Of a DNA stretch of 64,000 nt, positions 8,868-16,739 are shown piece after piece (position 1 is the first letter of the stretch; every line of letters begins with the position of its first letter). The translations under genes and the position numbers were made by a program. Under the pieces are notes generated by a model. The model saw nothing but the letters and a program-made list of their open reading frames with translations. It was not told the DNA's origin and searched no databases. Source of the DNA: Paulinella micropora. Lineage: Eukaryota > Cercozoa > Imbricatea > Euglyphida > Paulinellidae. Location of the stretch: the NCBI GenBank assembly GCA_019918135.1, contig WBZZ01005875.1, forward strand, positions 21,184 through 85,183. Direction: 5' to 3'.

Positions 8868-9219
8868 ATTTCTTTGAAGAAGGCGATGGAAGGCATATCC
8901 CAATCAAAAGTGTTAAAATACCGACATAAGTATTAGCAACCTCACAAGGTAAGTTCTTTTCAGATAGCCTCACGATACAAAGGGTGATGATGGCGATAAT
9001 GATACCCATTTGAAATAAGTATTTAATAAGTCGGCTGTCGGTTGGTCTATTTTTCATACAACAGCACGACCAGTTATCTTCCAATTCATGCTCTACTTTT
9101 TTTTCCTCAGTCTTTAGTTCTACTTCAAGAACACGGGATTTTAATTCTGGAGTTAGTTCGCCATCCATATCCATAATAGGCGGGGGTCTGTGAAGTCTAG
9201 TCGTATTATTGTTTGACAT
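8866..9219 (-). CDS. Two-helix membrane protein with PSPS end (element B)
   Basis: Encodes 117 aa. A polar N-terminal half (HRPPPIMDMDGELTPELKSR) leads to a CCC motif, then two predicted membrane helices at about 66-84 (IKYLFQMGIIIAIITLCIV) and 95-111 (NTYVGILTLLIGICL), ending PSPSSKK. Short virion proteins with two helices and a 'LPSP' end occur in Polinton-like and large DNA viruses as far as I know. The start overlaps the stop of the fibre gene by 14 bp in another frame, and the same overlap is kept in element A, suggesting coupled expression. It is probably an internal membrane or vertex protein; the role is inferred. Confidence 0.65.
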   Translation of the reverse strand: MSNNNTTRLHRPPPIMDMDGELTPELKSRVLEVELKTEEKKVEHELEDNWSCCCMKNRPTDSRLIKYLFQMGIIIAIITLCIVRLSEKNLPCEVANTYVGILTLLIGICLPSPSSKK

Positions 9220-11539
9220 TTTCTCTAATTTCTTGTAGTATATTCATGAGATTTTTATTTTCTTTTTCTAATAAATCTATCGCTTGCGATAGATTACCTA
9301 TCTTTTCCGCCATGTGTTGAAAAGCACTAACCAATATTGGTATGAAGTCTGTATATGTTATGCCTTCAAGGTAGCCATCTCCATCGTCTGCTTTTATTCC
9401 AATTTCAGATACAAATTCTGGAAATACTTTTTTAACTTCGTGCGCGATAAATCCGTGGTTCTTTTGTTCTTTCTTTTCGTCTGCTTTCCAGTAATACGAA
9501 CAACAATTTATCTTCATTAGTTTCTCACAACAATCCCCGCAGTCTAATGTTTTAATATCTGATTTTAGCCTCCTGTCCGATGAGTTTGTCCAAGCACCAT
9601 TGAGAGGAATATAATTATAACTTCCAGACGGCTCGCTGTTGGTGTTTGAAGTAGTCCAAGCGTGGAGCAAACCAGTTGAAGATGTAAGCACTCCATAATT
9701 CGTATATCCTCCTGATTTAAAATGTAGTAGCGGGTCGTTAGTATAAGTTGGTCTTTTTCGTATTAATAAATTACCGCTAGAAGTTGTTGGTAAAACTGAC
9801 TCTCCCGACGTATTAATGTTAATCGCCTCATTCCAAGTTATATTATTTCCCGCTGTTGTTCCACTATTGTAATAAAAAGCAAGTTTGTTTGAGATTTTGT
9901 ATATTTGAAAGTTTGAGCCAAAATTACTTGATTTCCAGTTTGAGCCGTCATAATAAGCATCAAAACTTATGCCTATATTGTCGTGTGCCCAATTCATTAA
10001 TTGGAATGTTGGATAAGCATCTGTGGATATTACTGCCTGTAAGTGTGCCCCTCCTATATTACTCGCCGTTCCGTATAATTCTAATCCTCCAGTTGCCCCA
10101 TTTGCTGATTTTGTTGTGTTTCCTATGATTATCGGCTTACCAGATGCTGTTGTTATTTTATCGCTCGTTGCCAATGTCGTTGTTGATATCCCCGCATTTG
10201 CCGTTATTGCCTTTGAAGCAGTGATTGCTGTGTTGTTAATTCTAAATAATTCTGTCGCCGCACTATGATAAAATACATGACTATCGGCAGAATTAACATT
10301 ATAAATCAATGTATTACTAGCAACACCAAATCCAAGAAAAGCAGTCGTTGTTGTTGTTCCTCCATCCCATAAAACCAGTTTATTGTTTGCCAATGCATTT
10401 CTATCAATAAACACACTTTTACCAGCACCTACTACTATATTGTCGCTTGTTGTTAATGTTGTTGTTGATATACCCGCATTTGCTGTTATCAATCCCGCTG
10501 TGCTTATGTTCATTGCCTCAGTCATTGTTATAGATTGACCAAGTGTTCCTCCATTTTTGTAATTAAAACTGAGTTTGTTTAAGTATTTCGCTATTTGAAA
10601 ATTTGATGATGTGTTTGAAGATAATATGCTCGTCCCGTTGTAATAACAATCAAAATATAAATTGATATTGTCGTGTGCCCAGTTTAATAATTGAAATGTT
10701 GGATAAGCATCCGCTGTTGTTATTGCTTGTAAGTGTGCCCCTCCGATATTACCAGCAGTCCCGTATAATTCTAAGCCCCCTGTCGCCCCATTTGCTGATT
10801 TTGTTGTGTTTCCTATAATTATCGGCTTACCTGATGCTGTTGTTATTTTATCGCTCGTTGCCAATGTCGTTGTTGATATACCCGCGGTTGAAGTAATTGT
10901 TGTTCCCATTATTGTTCCGCCATTTGTTATATTGTTTGAGTTCATATCTAAGGCACCATAAAACCGCATACCGCCCGCATTGTTAAAACGGACAATGTCA
11001 GACGAAGCACTTTTATTATCCAAAAGTTTTGAAATATAAAGTCCCGCCCCTTTTACATCAGATGCTACATTCGTGAATACATAACCTCGTTGGTCTGCGG
11101 TTCCGCTTGTAGCGGTATTTAAAGTAAATAAGAAATACTGATAATCTCCTGATGTCTGTGAAAAGAATATATCACCTCCATTTTGGTTTAATATTCTCGC
11201 ACCATTATATGTTATATTTCCTCCATTAGTGATGGTTTGATTATTAAAATCAGCATTGTTCGTTAAAGTTAGATATTTTATCGTAGTGCTAGCACCATTA
11301 AATGTTTTGCTTCCTGTTATGGTTTGGTCTCCTGTTAGTTTTACATTTTGCCAGTCCAATGTGTCCGCATACCCTTTTGTCGCTCCGTCCGTTGCTAATG
11401 TCGGAGTTCCAAGGTTGGCTATTTTGCTACTATTACAATCTAGCCCCGAAGCATTTACCCAACCGACTATTGCTGCATCAATAACGAAACTTACCTTTTT
11501 GGCATTTATTTCAAAGTTATAATTTACACCCGTGCCCAT
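9206..11539 (-). CDS. Fibre, C-terminal part with peptidase S74 chaperone (element B)
   Basis: This is the C-terminal 777 aa of a long fibre. It contains repeated blocks of about 100 aa that start GISTTTLATSDKI and run through ANGATGGLELYGTA and AHLQA, present twice in near-identical form. It ends in an intramolecular chaperone (peptidase S74) domain: SDRRLKSDIKTL, a Cys-rich CGDCC and CCSYY, NHGFIAHEVKKVFPEFV, YTDFIPILVSAFQ and a coiled coil. S74 domains trimerise fibres and then cut themselves off at the Ser of SDRRLK. The frame is continuous with the 646-aa part upstream except for a 2-base deletion near 11,541. It probably binds the host cell surface. Confidence 0.8.
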   Translation of the reverse strand: MGTGVNYNFEINAKKVSFVIDAAIVGWVNASGLDCNSSKIANLGTPTLATDGATKGYADTLDWQNVKLTGDQTITGSKTFNGASTTIKYLTLTNNADFNNQTITNGGNITYNGARILNQNGGDIFFSQTSGDYQYFLFTLNTATSGTADQRGYVFTNVASDVKGAGLYISKLLDNKSASSDIVRFNNAGGMRFYGALDMNSNNITNGGTIMGTTITSTAGISTTTLATSDKITTASGKPIIIGNTTKSANGATGGLELYGTAGNIGGAHLQAITTADAYPTFQLLNWAHDNINLYFDCYYNGTSILSSNTSSNFQIAKYLNKLSFNYKNGGTLGQSITMTEAMNISTAGLITANAGISTTTLTTSDNIVVGAGKSVFIDRNALANNKLVLWDGGTTTTTAFLGFGVASNTLIYNVNSADSHVFYHSAATELFRINNTAITASKAITANAGISTTTLATSDKITTASGKPIIIGNTTKSANGATGGLELYGTASNIGGAHLQAVISTDAYPTFQLMNWAHDNIGISFDAYYDGSNWKSSNFGSNFQIYKISNKLAFYYNSGTTAGNNITWNEAININTSGESVLPTTSSGNLLIRKRPTYTNDPLLHFKSGGYTNYGVLTSSTGLLHAWTTSNTNSEPSGSYNYIPLNGAWTNSSDRRLKSDIKTLDCGDCCEKLMKINCCSYYWKADEKKEQKNHGFIAHEVKKVFPEFVSEIGIKADDGDGYLEGITYTDFIPILVSAFQHMAEKIGNLSQAIDLLEKENKNLMNILQEIRENVKQ

Positions 11540-11540
11540 A

Positions 11541-13481
11541 TCAAGGCAACATAGTTCCTATATTGGCTGTGGAGTTAAAAACCACGAAAGTTCCTTTTGT
11601 TGTCGCATTCGTTGAATTTCCTGTTATTTCAAGGGCACTGCTAAATGTCTTAATTCCTGCTATGGTTTGGTTTCCTGTTAGTTTCACATTTTGCCCGTCT
11701 TTTGTATCAACATAACTTTTGTTTGCTCCGTCCGTTGTCGCTGTTGGTGTGGCTAAGTTTGTTATTTTGTTGTTATTCAAAGATAGTGTAGTGCCAGTTG
11801 CGGTTATAATTACATTATTACCTGAATATAACTCAACATACAAACCAGTTATTTGTATCGGATAATAAGTCGCTGTTGCTATTTTTTGTGCGGCAATCAT
11901 TCCTATATTTGTCGCTGTATCAAAAGCAACACCGATACCATCAAAAGCGGTTGGGGCAGTAGCGCCCCGCACTTCTATTGTTGAAGTAAATTTTTTATTC
12001 CCTGCTATGGTTTGGTCTCCTGTTAGTTTAACCACCGAAGTGTCAAGAGTAGAAACATCCACACCATCAACAAGATTAACATTTGTTATGCTTTGGCTTT
12101 TCATATCAATCCCCGCGCTCGCATTTATTATACTGCTGAATGTTTTAATTCCTCCTATAGTTAGGTCTCCTGTCAGTTTCACTACTGCGGTATCAAGGGC
12201 AGAAACATCAATACCATCAACATTACCAACATTTGTTATGTTAAATCCTCCCATATTTAAACTGCCCGTCATAGCCGTTGTGCCGTCCTTTGCCAGTTTC
12301 GTATCGGTATATGCTTTCGTTGAAGCATCGCCGTCATAGAATGGCGCGGGCAGTCCGCTGATTGCTGTCGTGCTGTTAAAATTTAAAACATTATTTGTCA
12401 ATGTCATTCCACCACCTGTTGTTGGAGCAAAAAGTATAGAAGAACCGACAATAGTTAGTGGATAGCCCGTGGCTCCACCCGCATCCGACGAATAAATAGA
12501 ACCCATATTATTGTTGTAATTGAAGAATAATTTGCCTGTGTTTAATGGATTTGAGTCTTTTACGGCCACATAAGTAGTAAATGTTTTGTTTCCTGTTATT
12601 GTTTGGTCTCCCGTTAGTTTAACCACAGAAGTGTCAAGGGCAGAAACATCAACACCATCAACATTACCGACATTTGCTACATTAAAACCCCCCATATTTA
12701 AATCTCCAAACATCATAGCGAGACCATCCAATCTTAGAAAAGGTGAGTTTGTGCTTCTCCATTGCCCCGTGCTATAAATGAGCAGTTGGTTATCGGCGGG
12801 TGTGCCTGTAATCAAAACATCGCTGTGTGTATTAATTGAGCCATCCGCGGACACTTTATCATTATTGTCTTCATGCTCTGATATCCAAGTATCAACATCT
12901 TTGGTATTTAGTAAATTAACTCCCGTTATGTTCAAATTACCACCCATACTAATGTTGCCGAATTCATCCACATTTATTGGAAATGTTTTATTTACCCAGT
13001 TTATTGAGTTATATGTTAGATAACTATTCATAGCAATTGGTGCTGTTATGACTACATCGGTAAGTGTATCAATTGAACCAATGGTTGTATTTCTCCATTT
13101 GCCATCTACATCATTATATGTTAAGTATTGCCCGACCACTGGTGCGGATATGTTTGTGTCTATGAGATTGTATAGACTGGTTTGGTGCGGATTACTTGTA
13201 TTGGAGCGGTGTTGAGTTGAGGCTTTAACTTCGTCGTTGTCCCTTACTCGTTGCTCTGTGTAGTATAAATTTTTTCCTTCTTTGACATCTGTTGTTGATT
13301 TGGTAGATAATCTTGTATCAAACCGCCCGTCAGTGTAATAAAGATTTACGGGTTCGGCATCTTCTGGCACTCTGTCTGTGTTTAAACCAATAATATTAGT
13401 GTTGGTAAGGTCTAAGTTTTTTATGTCTAGACTATCAACAGCAATTTCTGATAAACCTAGTAAGGATTTATATTGCGACAT
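11541..13481 (-). CDS. Fibre, N-terminal part with YTDxRF and TGDQTI repeats (element B)
   Basis: This is the N-terminal 646 aa of the same fibre. The start MSQYKSLLGLSEIA is identical in layout to the A copy. Near residue 45 is LYYTDGRFDTRLSTKST, the trimeric-fibre repeat known from phage tail fibres, followed by HRSNTSNPHQTSL. Further on come at least four copies of a VVKLTGDQTIxGxKTF block, each preceded by GVDVSALDT, a typical elongated beta-repeat shaft. The frame ends ...TANIGTMLP where two bases are missing relative to element A. Together with the downstream part the fibre would be about 1,425 residues. It is divergently transcribed from the acidic gene at 13,534. Confidence 0.8.
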   Translation of the reverse strand: MSQYKSLLGLSEIAVDSLDIKNLDLTNTNIIGLNTDRVPEDAEPVNLYYTDGRFDTRLSTKSTTDVKEGKNLYYTEQRVRDNDEVKASTQHRSNTSNPHQTSLYNLIDTNISAPVVGQYLTYNDVDGKWRNTTIGSIDTLTDVVITAPIAMNSYLTYNSINWVNKTFPINVDEFGNISMGGNLNITGVNLLNTKDVDTWISEHEDNNDKVSADGSINTHSDVLITGTPADNQLLIYSTGQWRSTNSPFLRLDGLAMMFGDLNMGGFNVANVGNVDGVDVSALDTSVVKLTGDQTITGNKTFTTYVAVKDSNPLNTGKLFFNYNNNMGSIYSSDAGGATGYPLTIVGSSILFAPTTGGGMTLTNNVLNFNSTTAISGLPAPFYDGDASTKAYTDTKLAKDGTTAMTGSLNMGGFNITNVGNVDGIDVSALDTAVVKLTGDLTIGGIKTFSSIINASAGIDMKSQSITNVNLVDGVDVSTLDTSVVKLTGDQTIAGNKKFTSTIEVRGATAPTAFDGIGVAFDTATNIGMIAAQKIATATYYPIQITGLYVELYSGNNVIITATGTTLSLNNNKITNLATPTATTDGANKSYVDTKDGQNVKLTGNQTIAGIKTFSSALEITGNSTNATTKGTFVVFNSTANIGTMLP

Positions 13482-13533
13482 ATTATATTAATAATTATTA
13501 AAAAATACTAAAATATATTAATCTTAGTATAGA
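13482..13533. promoter_or_regulatory. Short AT-rich divergent promoter region, fibre / acidic gene (element B)
   Basis: A 52-bp, almost pure A/T spacer separates two divergent start codons. It contains AATCTTAGTATAGAAT directly before the acidic gene's ATG. The same word is present in element A at 18,856-18,874 (other strand), where a hairpin insertion separates it from the ATG. The position implies a shared promoter; no transcript evidence is available. Confidence 0.45.
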
Positions 13534-14043
13534 ATGCCGTCCGCTGAAGCAAGTCGTAAGAACTGGGATAGTGCTGTGGAAGGAATAAAAGCGAAAGCGA
13601 AACAACGAAAGATGGAGCATGCTAAAAATGTATTAGCACAATACCGAAATGCTGTAAAGCAAGAAGACGAAGATATGGAGGAACGAATAAAACAAATTGA
13701 AGAAAAGAACTTGGCAAAGGATATTATTACTGAACGAGATAATGATAGCCCAGAGGAGAAGAGTGAGAGCGAAGATGAGGTTGACTTCACTGATATCATT
13801 GCCGAAAAGATGGCTAAGATGAAAATCAAAAGAGCGAAAGCAGAAACTAAGAGAGCGAAGAAGAAACCCGAGCCCGAGCCCGAGAGTGAAGAAAGTGAAA
13901 GCGAAAGTAGTGAAGAAGAAATCAAGCCTAAGAAGGGGAAAGGTAAAAAATCAAATATATCAGTTAATGTTTATAATCAATCTGAAAAGGTAAACAAGAA
14001 AGAAAAAAATAATGATGTTGAAAAATGTTTTCTCAAGTTTTAA
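13534..14043 (+). CDS. Acidic/basic coiled-coil protein (element B)
   Basis: Encodes 169 aa with strong charge blocks: MPSAEASRKNWDSAVEGIKAK, a coiled coil to about 75, an acidic block (SEDEVDFTDIIAEKMAKMKI), a basic block, then PEPEPESEESESESSEEE and KKGKGKK, and a conserved end ...NNDVEKCFLKF. The A copy (18,345-18,815) matches closely but is frameshifted before the tail. The stop overlaps the stop of the convergent SAP-like gene by about 3 bp. The composition resembles chromatin-like or scaffold proteins. No family is recognised. Confidence 0.6.
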   Translation: MPSAEASRKNWDSAVEGIKAKAKQRKMEHAKNVLAQYRNAVKQEDEDMEERIKQIEEKNLAKDIITERDNDSPEEKSESEDEVDFTDIIAEKMAKMKIKRAKAETKRAKKKPEPEPESEESESESSEEEIKPKKGKGKKSNISVNVYNQSEKVNKKEKNNDVEKCFLKF

Positions 14044-14569
14044 TCCCATTTATCTTTCATGTAATTTTTAAGCAAACTTTTTAATTTATTGTTAATTCTT
14101 CTTGTATCAATCATACGATATATAATATCTTCTAAATACCTTTCATCTTGTTTTTCAAACACTTTAATTCTGTCTGCTAAGGTATTTCGCCTTTTACTAA
14201 AACTATTTTTAATTTTTTCAATTTCTGAAAAAGTTTCCTTCTTCGTTCCCTTTCTTACTTTTGCATAACGGATAGCAAGAATATCATTATCATATTCAAT
14301 TAAATCTTCATTTAGTTTTGCTATCTCTTTCTCTGTATCTCCGCTTAATGCAATGTCATTGGTTGATTTAATAGCGGATTGTTTTTTTTCTGTTAGTCTA
14401 AACTTAGGCGGTGGTTTCGTAGTTTTCTTAAATTTTTCTTTTCCGATATCATCTTTCCATAATGTTCCATTAATTTAAGCAGTTCAGCCTTTTTTAATTT
14501 GCTAATTTTTGGACATCGTCTCCTTTTTTCTTCACCTAACACTTTTCTCAGGACTTTTACGGTCGGCAT
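14040..14569 (-). CDS. SAP-like DNA-binding protein, possible -1 frameshift (element B)
   Basis: It starts MPTVKVLRKVLGEEKRR at 14,569. Residues about 20-40 (CPKISKLKKAELLKLMEHY) fit a SAP motif, a short helix-loop-helix that binds AT-rich DNA. The zero frame ends after 59 codons at 14,393. The -1 frame is open from there to a stop at 14,040-14,042 and encodes a Lys-rich coiled coil ending YMKDKWD, homologous to the downstream part of the A copy. The word A AAT TTA lies at 14,429-14,435 in the phase required for -1 slippage. Either programmed frameshifting or an old indel shared by both copies explains this. It is divergent from the integrase. Confidence 0.6.
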
Positions 14570-14605
14570 TATATATATAAAAAAATATTTTCGTATTTTG
14601 TATAA
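14570..14605. promoter_or_regulatory. 36-bp bidirectional promoter, integrase / SAP gene (element B)
   Basis: The two ATGs are 36 bp apart. The spacer is nearly all A/T, with TATATATAA on one side and TTTGTATAA on the other. Element A has a spacer of exactly the same length and nearly the same sequence at 17,736-17,771. Conservation in two diverged copies suggests a compact bidirectional promoter. Confidence 0.5.
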
Positions 14606-15604
14606 ATGGACTATAAACATACAATTATTAATACACAGAATGCGGATATGCAACTAGAAGACACTCCAACTGGAGAAGAAATAAAAAGGACAAAAGAAGA
14701 GGAGGCACTTGAAATACACCACCAGAAAAAGAACCCAAAAATATGGAATACAATATGGGTTGATAAGCCGTTAGACCAAGTTTTCTTAGACTTGGCGGAT
14801 ATGAGTAAGATAAAAGACAAAAAAGGAAATAAGGGTTATGCTTGGATGCTTGTTTGGATAGATTGTCATAGCAGATTTTTAATAATAAAACCATTGAAAA
14901 ATAAAACCGCACAAGAAGTTTATTATGCTTTAAAGTCTATACCTTATAAACCGAAGTCAATTACTACCGACAGCGGAGGAGAGTATAAAGGTGCTACTCG
15001 TGAATATTTTATTCAAAATGGAATTAAGCACGATGTGGTTGAAGTAGGAGACCACAGAGCACTTGCGGTTGTTGATAGAGTGATAAGAAGTATTAGGAGA
15101 TGGCTTGACCTTTTATTTGAAACTAATAGAAATTTTGACTGGGTAAGTTATATTCAAGACTTGGTTAATGCGTATAACCATAAAGTCCATAGAGGAATTC
15201 AGGCCAAACCTGTGGATGTCTTTGCTAGAAGAGATAAAAATAAACAGAGTATCACACGTGATAATTTAATAGACGAATTCAATGTTGGCGATAATGTCCG
15301 TAAGGAAAACAAACGGAATCTATTTTCCAAAGGCGGTAAGACTTTCAGCAAAATTATTTACAAAGTCAAAGGACGAAAAGGGTTTAAAATCATATTGAAT
15401 AACGATGAGTTGGTAAGCCCGCGTGATTTATTAAAAACTGATTTTATTAAACCTGTTGATGAAGAAAAAGAAATCAAAGAACAAACGAAAGAGATTATCA
15501 AGGAAAAGAAAACAAAAGAACAACTAAAAAGAGAAAGTATTGACAGCGATAATATAAGAACAAGTAAAAGAGAAAGAAAGGTGAAAGTAATATTAGATTT
15601 ATAG
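14606..15604 (+). CDS. Retroviral-type (rve) integrase (element B)
   Basis: Encodes 332 aa, full length. It is the Polinton integrase that joins the element ends to host DNA. The catalytic core has Asp62 (FLDLADMS), Asp122 (TTDSGGEY) and, at the place of the usual Glu, Asp157 (ALAVVDRVIRSIRR), so the triad reads D-D-D with 34 residues between the last two. A C-terminal SH3-like region (FNVGDNVRKENKRNLF, FSKIIYKVKG, NDELVSPRDLL) and a Lys-rich tail follow. An N-terminal HH pair (EIHHQKK) is present but no clear HHCC finger. It is the gene nearest the integrase-side terminal repeat in both elements. Confidence 0.88.
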   Translation: MDYKHTIINTQNADMQLEDTPTGEEIKRTKEEEALEIHHQKKNPKIWNTIWVDKPLDQVFLDLADMSKIKDKKGNKGYAWMLVWIDCHSRFLIIKPLKNKTAQEVYYALKSIPYKPKSITTDSGGEYKGATREYFIQNGIKHDVVEVGDHRALAVVDRVIRSIRRWLDLLFETNRNFDWVSYIQDLVNAYNHKVHRGIQAKPVDVFARRDKNKQSITRDNLIDEFNVGDNVRKENKRNLFSKGGKTFSKIIYKVKGRKGFKIILNNDELVSPRDLLKTDFIKPVDEEKEIKEQTKEIIKEKKTKEQLKRESIDSDNIRTSKRERKVKVILDL

Positions 15605-15954
15605 GTTGATGGTGGTGGAGTATTTTAAGCGAATTCACACGGGAAAAAGTGGCAAGAATTGAAAATGGATGGAAAAAATTTAGCCGTAAAGGAAAAGTGG
15701 TAATACTTAATGGATTTTTCCAAACCGGAGACGGGAAAGGTGAGGCGAAAAAGCCCACTAGACGAAATTCGTCGTGGACAACTTTTCGCTTTTTAAGTGT
15801 GCGGTATAGGATAGATTTGTTCTCATAATACATAAATAAGAACACAAATGAGTGGCGAGAGCGATAATAGTGATAATGATTATGCTGATAGAGAAAAAAA
15901 CAATAAATGGATAGAGAAATTAAGAGATAAGCCACGTAATGAATTAGTAAAAAG
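15605..15954. other. Intergenic end region of element B with nested hairpin
   Basis: Nothing here matches element A. At 15,745-15,789 there is a nested hairpin: GCGAAAA...TTTTCGC outside, CCAC...GTGG next, GACGAA/TTCGTC at the tip. An 83-codon frame (15,848-16,099) begins MSGESDNSDNDYADREK and runs into the terminal repeat, where it becomes hydrophobic. It has no counterpart at the other end beyond the repeat itself, so I do not call it a gene. Confidence 0.4.
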
Positions 15955-16122
15955 TAATAAAAATGTGTCATATATTTTTTCTGTTGCTTGTGGTTGTCGT
16001 TTTGAGTGCTTTTGGCCTTCTGTATTGATTACCTGTGTGATATGTCTAGAAGCCTTAATCGCAGTTCATGTCGTGAATTTGAGGCACGAAAATTCATGAC
16101 ACGAACTGCGGTATCATCTACT
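15955..16122 (-). repeat. Terminal inverted repeat of element B, integrase side (168 bp)
   Basis: It is identical to 39,473-39,640 except for one base (C at 16,053, A at 39,571). On the page the two copies are in direct orientation; they become inverted once the 30-kb inversion is undone. The tip reads AGTAGATGATAC inward. An imperfect palindrome (16,060-16,110, arms CGCAGTTC.../...GAACTGCG) starts 12 bp from the end. Confidence 0.92.
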
Positions 16123-16128
16123 CTGCCC
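16123..16128. repeat. Target site duplication of element B (reverse complement GGGCAG)
   Basis: The six bases CTGCCC next to the tip at 16,122 are the reverse complement of GGGCAG at 39,641-39,646 next to the other tip. A 6-bp duplication is typical of Polinton integration. The reversal is expected from the inversion. Confidence 0.85.
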
Positions 16129-16382
16129 TCTAGTACTCCCTCTCCATCAGCCAGGGGGAAAAAAACCTACCCGCTTTACCTACCTTATCAGTCTTACCTA
16201 CCTCACCTCTTCCTACCTACGTGCCTACCATGAAAGAAAACGAAAGATCTAACGAATTCTGTAACGTGGCACGCGTGTACGCATCTTCAATCCACTCATC
16301 TCTACCTTAAGACTACCTTAAAATTTACCTTATTGATTCATTCTCGTTCCCTACTTTTTTTCTGCTTAGTTACACCTGCTTC
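16123..16382. other. Host spacer between elements A and B
   Basis: 260 bp of host DNA. It is less AT-rich than the elements and contains CCTACC-type repeats (CTACCTTATCAG, TTACCTACCTCACC, TACCTACGTGCC) like those at 53-54 kb in the host flank. No gene is seen. The two elements inserted here independently, close together and head to head. Confidence 0.7.
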
Positions 16383-16441
16383 AGTAAATGATAACCCGGA
16401 ACTCGTCAAGAATTTAATCAATTCTTGACCTCGTCTGGGTT
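16383..16441 (+). repeat. Integrase-side tip of element A with terminal palindrome
   Basis: It begins AGTAAATGATAAC, matching the B tip AGTAGATGATAC. A palindrome follows at once (16,393-16,441): outer arms AACCCGGA/TCTGGGTT, a 4-nt internal loop, inner arms GTCAAGAATT/AATTCTTGAC and a 5-nt loop. The sequence of the palindrome is unrelated to that of B, but its distance from the end is similar. The extent of the A terminal repeat is unknown because its partner is outside the window. Confidence 0.7.
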
Positions 16442-16739
16442 GTTGAAGCCTTCCTGTTGATAGTAGATACAAAGCAACAAAAACATCAAAATCAATAAAT
16501 TTTACTACTATAGGTATTACTATAGCACACTTATCTATTTTTTTTAAATTTTTTTATAAAATATTTCACATATTATTCTTTTAGAAAAACTTCGTTTTTC
16601 TTTTTCTGACTGCCGTCATCAAAGAATTTTTTTATAAAAATTGTCTGGGAATGGAAAGACGAAAAGAATTCTTTAGTTCCTCCGTATCCCCGCTTGAAAA
16701 CCATGTGATAACATTTTTAGCCATCTATAGTGCCACCAA
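16442..16739. other. AT-rich end region of element A
   Basis: This is non-coding sequence between the tip palindrome and the integrase stop. It includes a perfect 8-bp hairpin with a TTC loop at 16,583-16,601 (AGAAAAAC/GTTTTTCT) and runs of T. No gene is seen and there is no alignment with the matching part of element B. Confidence 0.4.

Larger units (their letters stand above)
2627..16122 (-). mobile_element. Polinton-like element B, integrase-side part (inverted segment)
   Basis: This part of element B runs from the breakpoint inside the capsid gene to the integrase-side terminal repeat. Content in virus order from the tip is integrase, SAP-like gene, acidic gene, fibre, membrane protein, Cys-rich protein, small structural protein, ATPase, basic protein, coiled-coil protein with protease, penton and the N-terminal part of the capsid protein. 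The rest of B is at 32,668-39,640. Total length when the two parts are added is about 20.4 kb, normal for Polintons. The reading frames are mostly intact, so B looks younger than A. Confidence 0.9.

Noticed and set aside
15848-16099. 83-codon frame running into the terminal repeat of element B
   Set aside because: Half of it is terminal repeat sequence and there is no counterpart in A; no family features.
16383-16388. A target duplication for element A between 16,383 and 39,640
   Set aside because: The bases flanking these two points do not match (TGCTTC against GGGCAG); A's partner end is outside the window.
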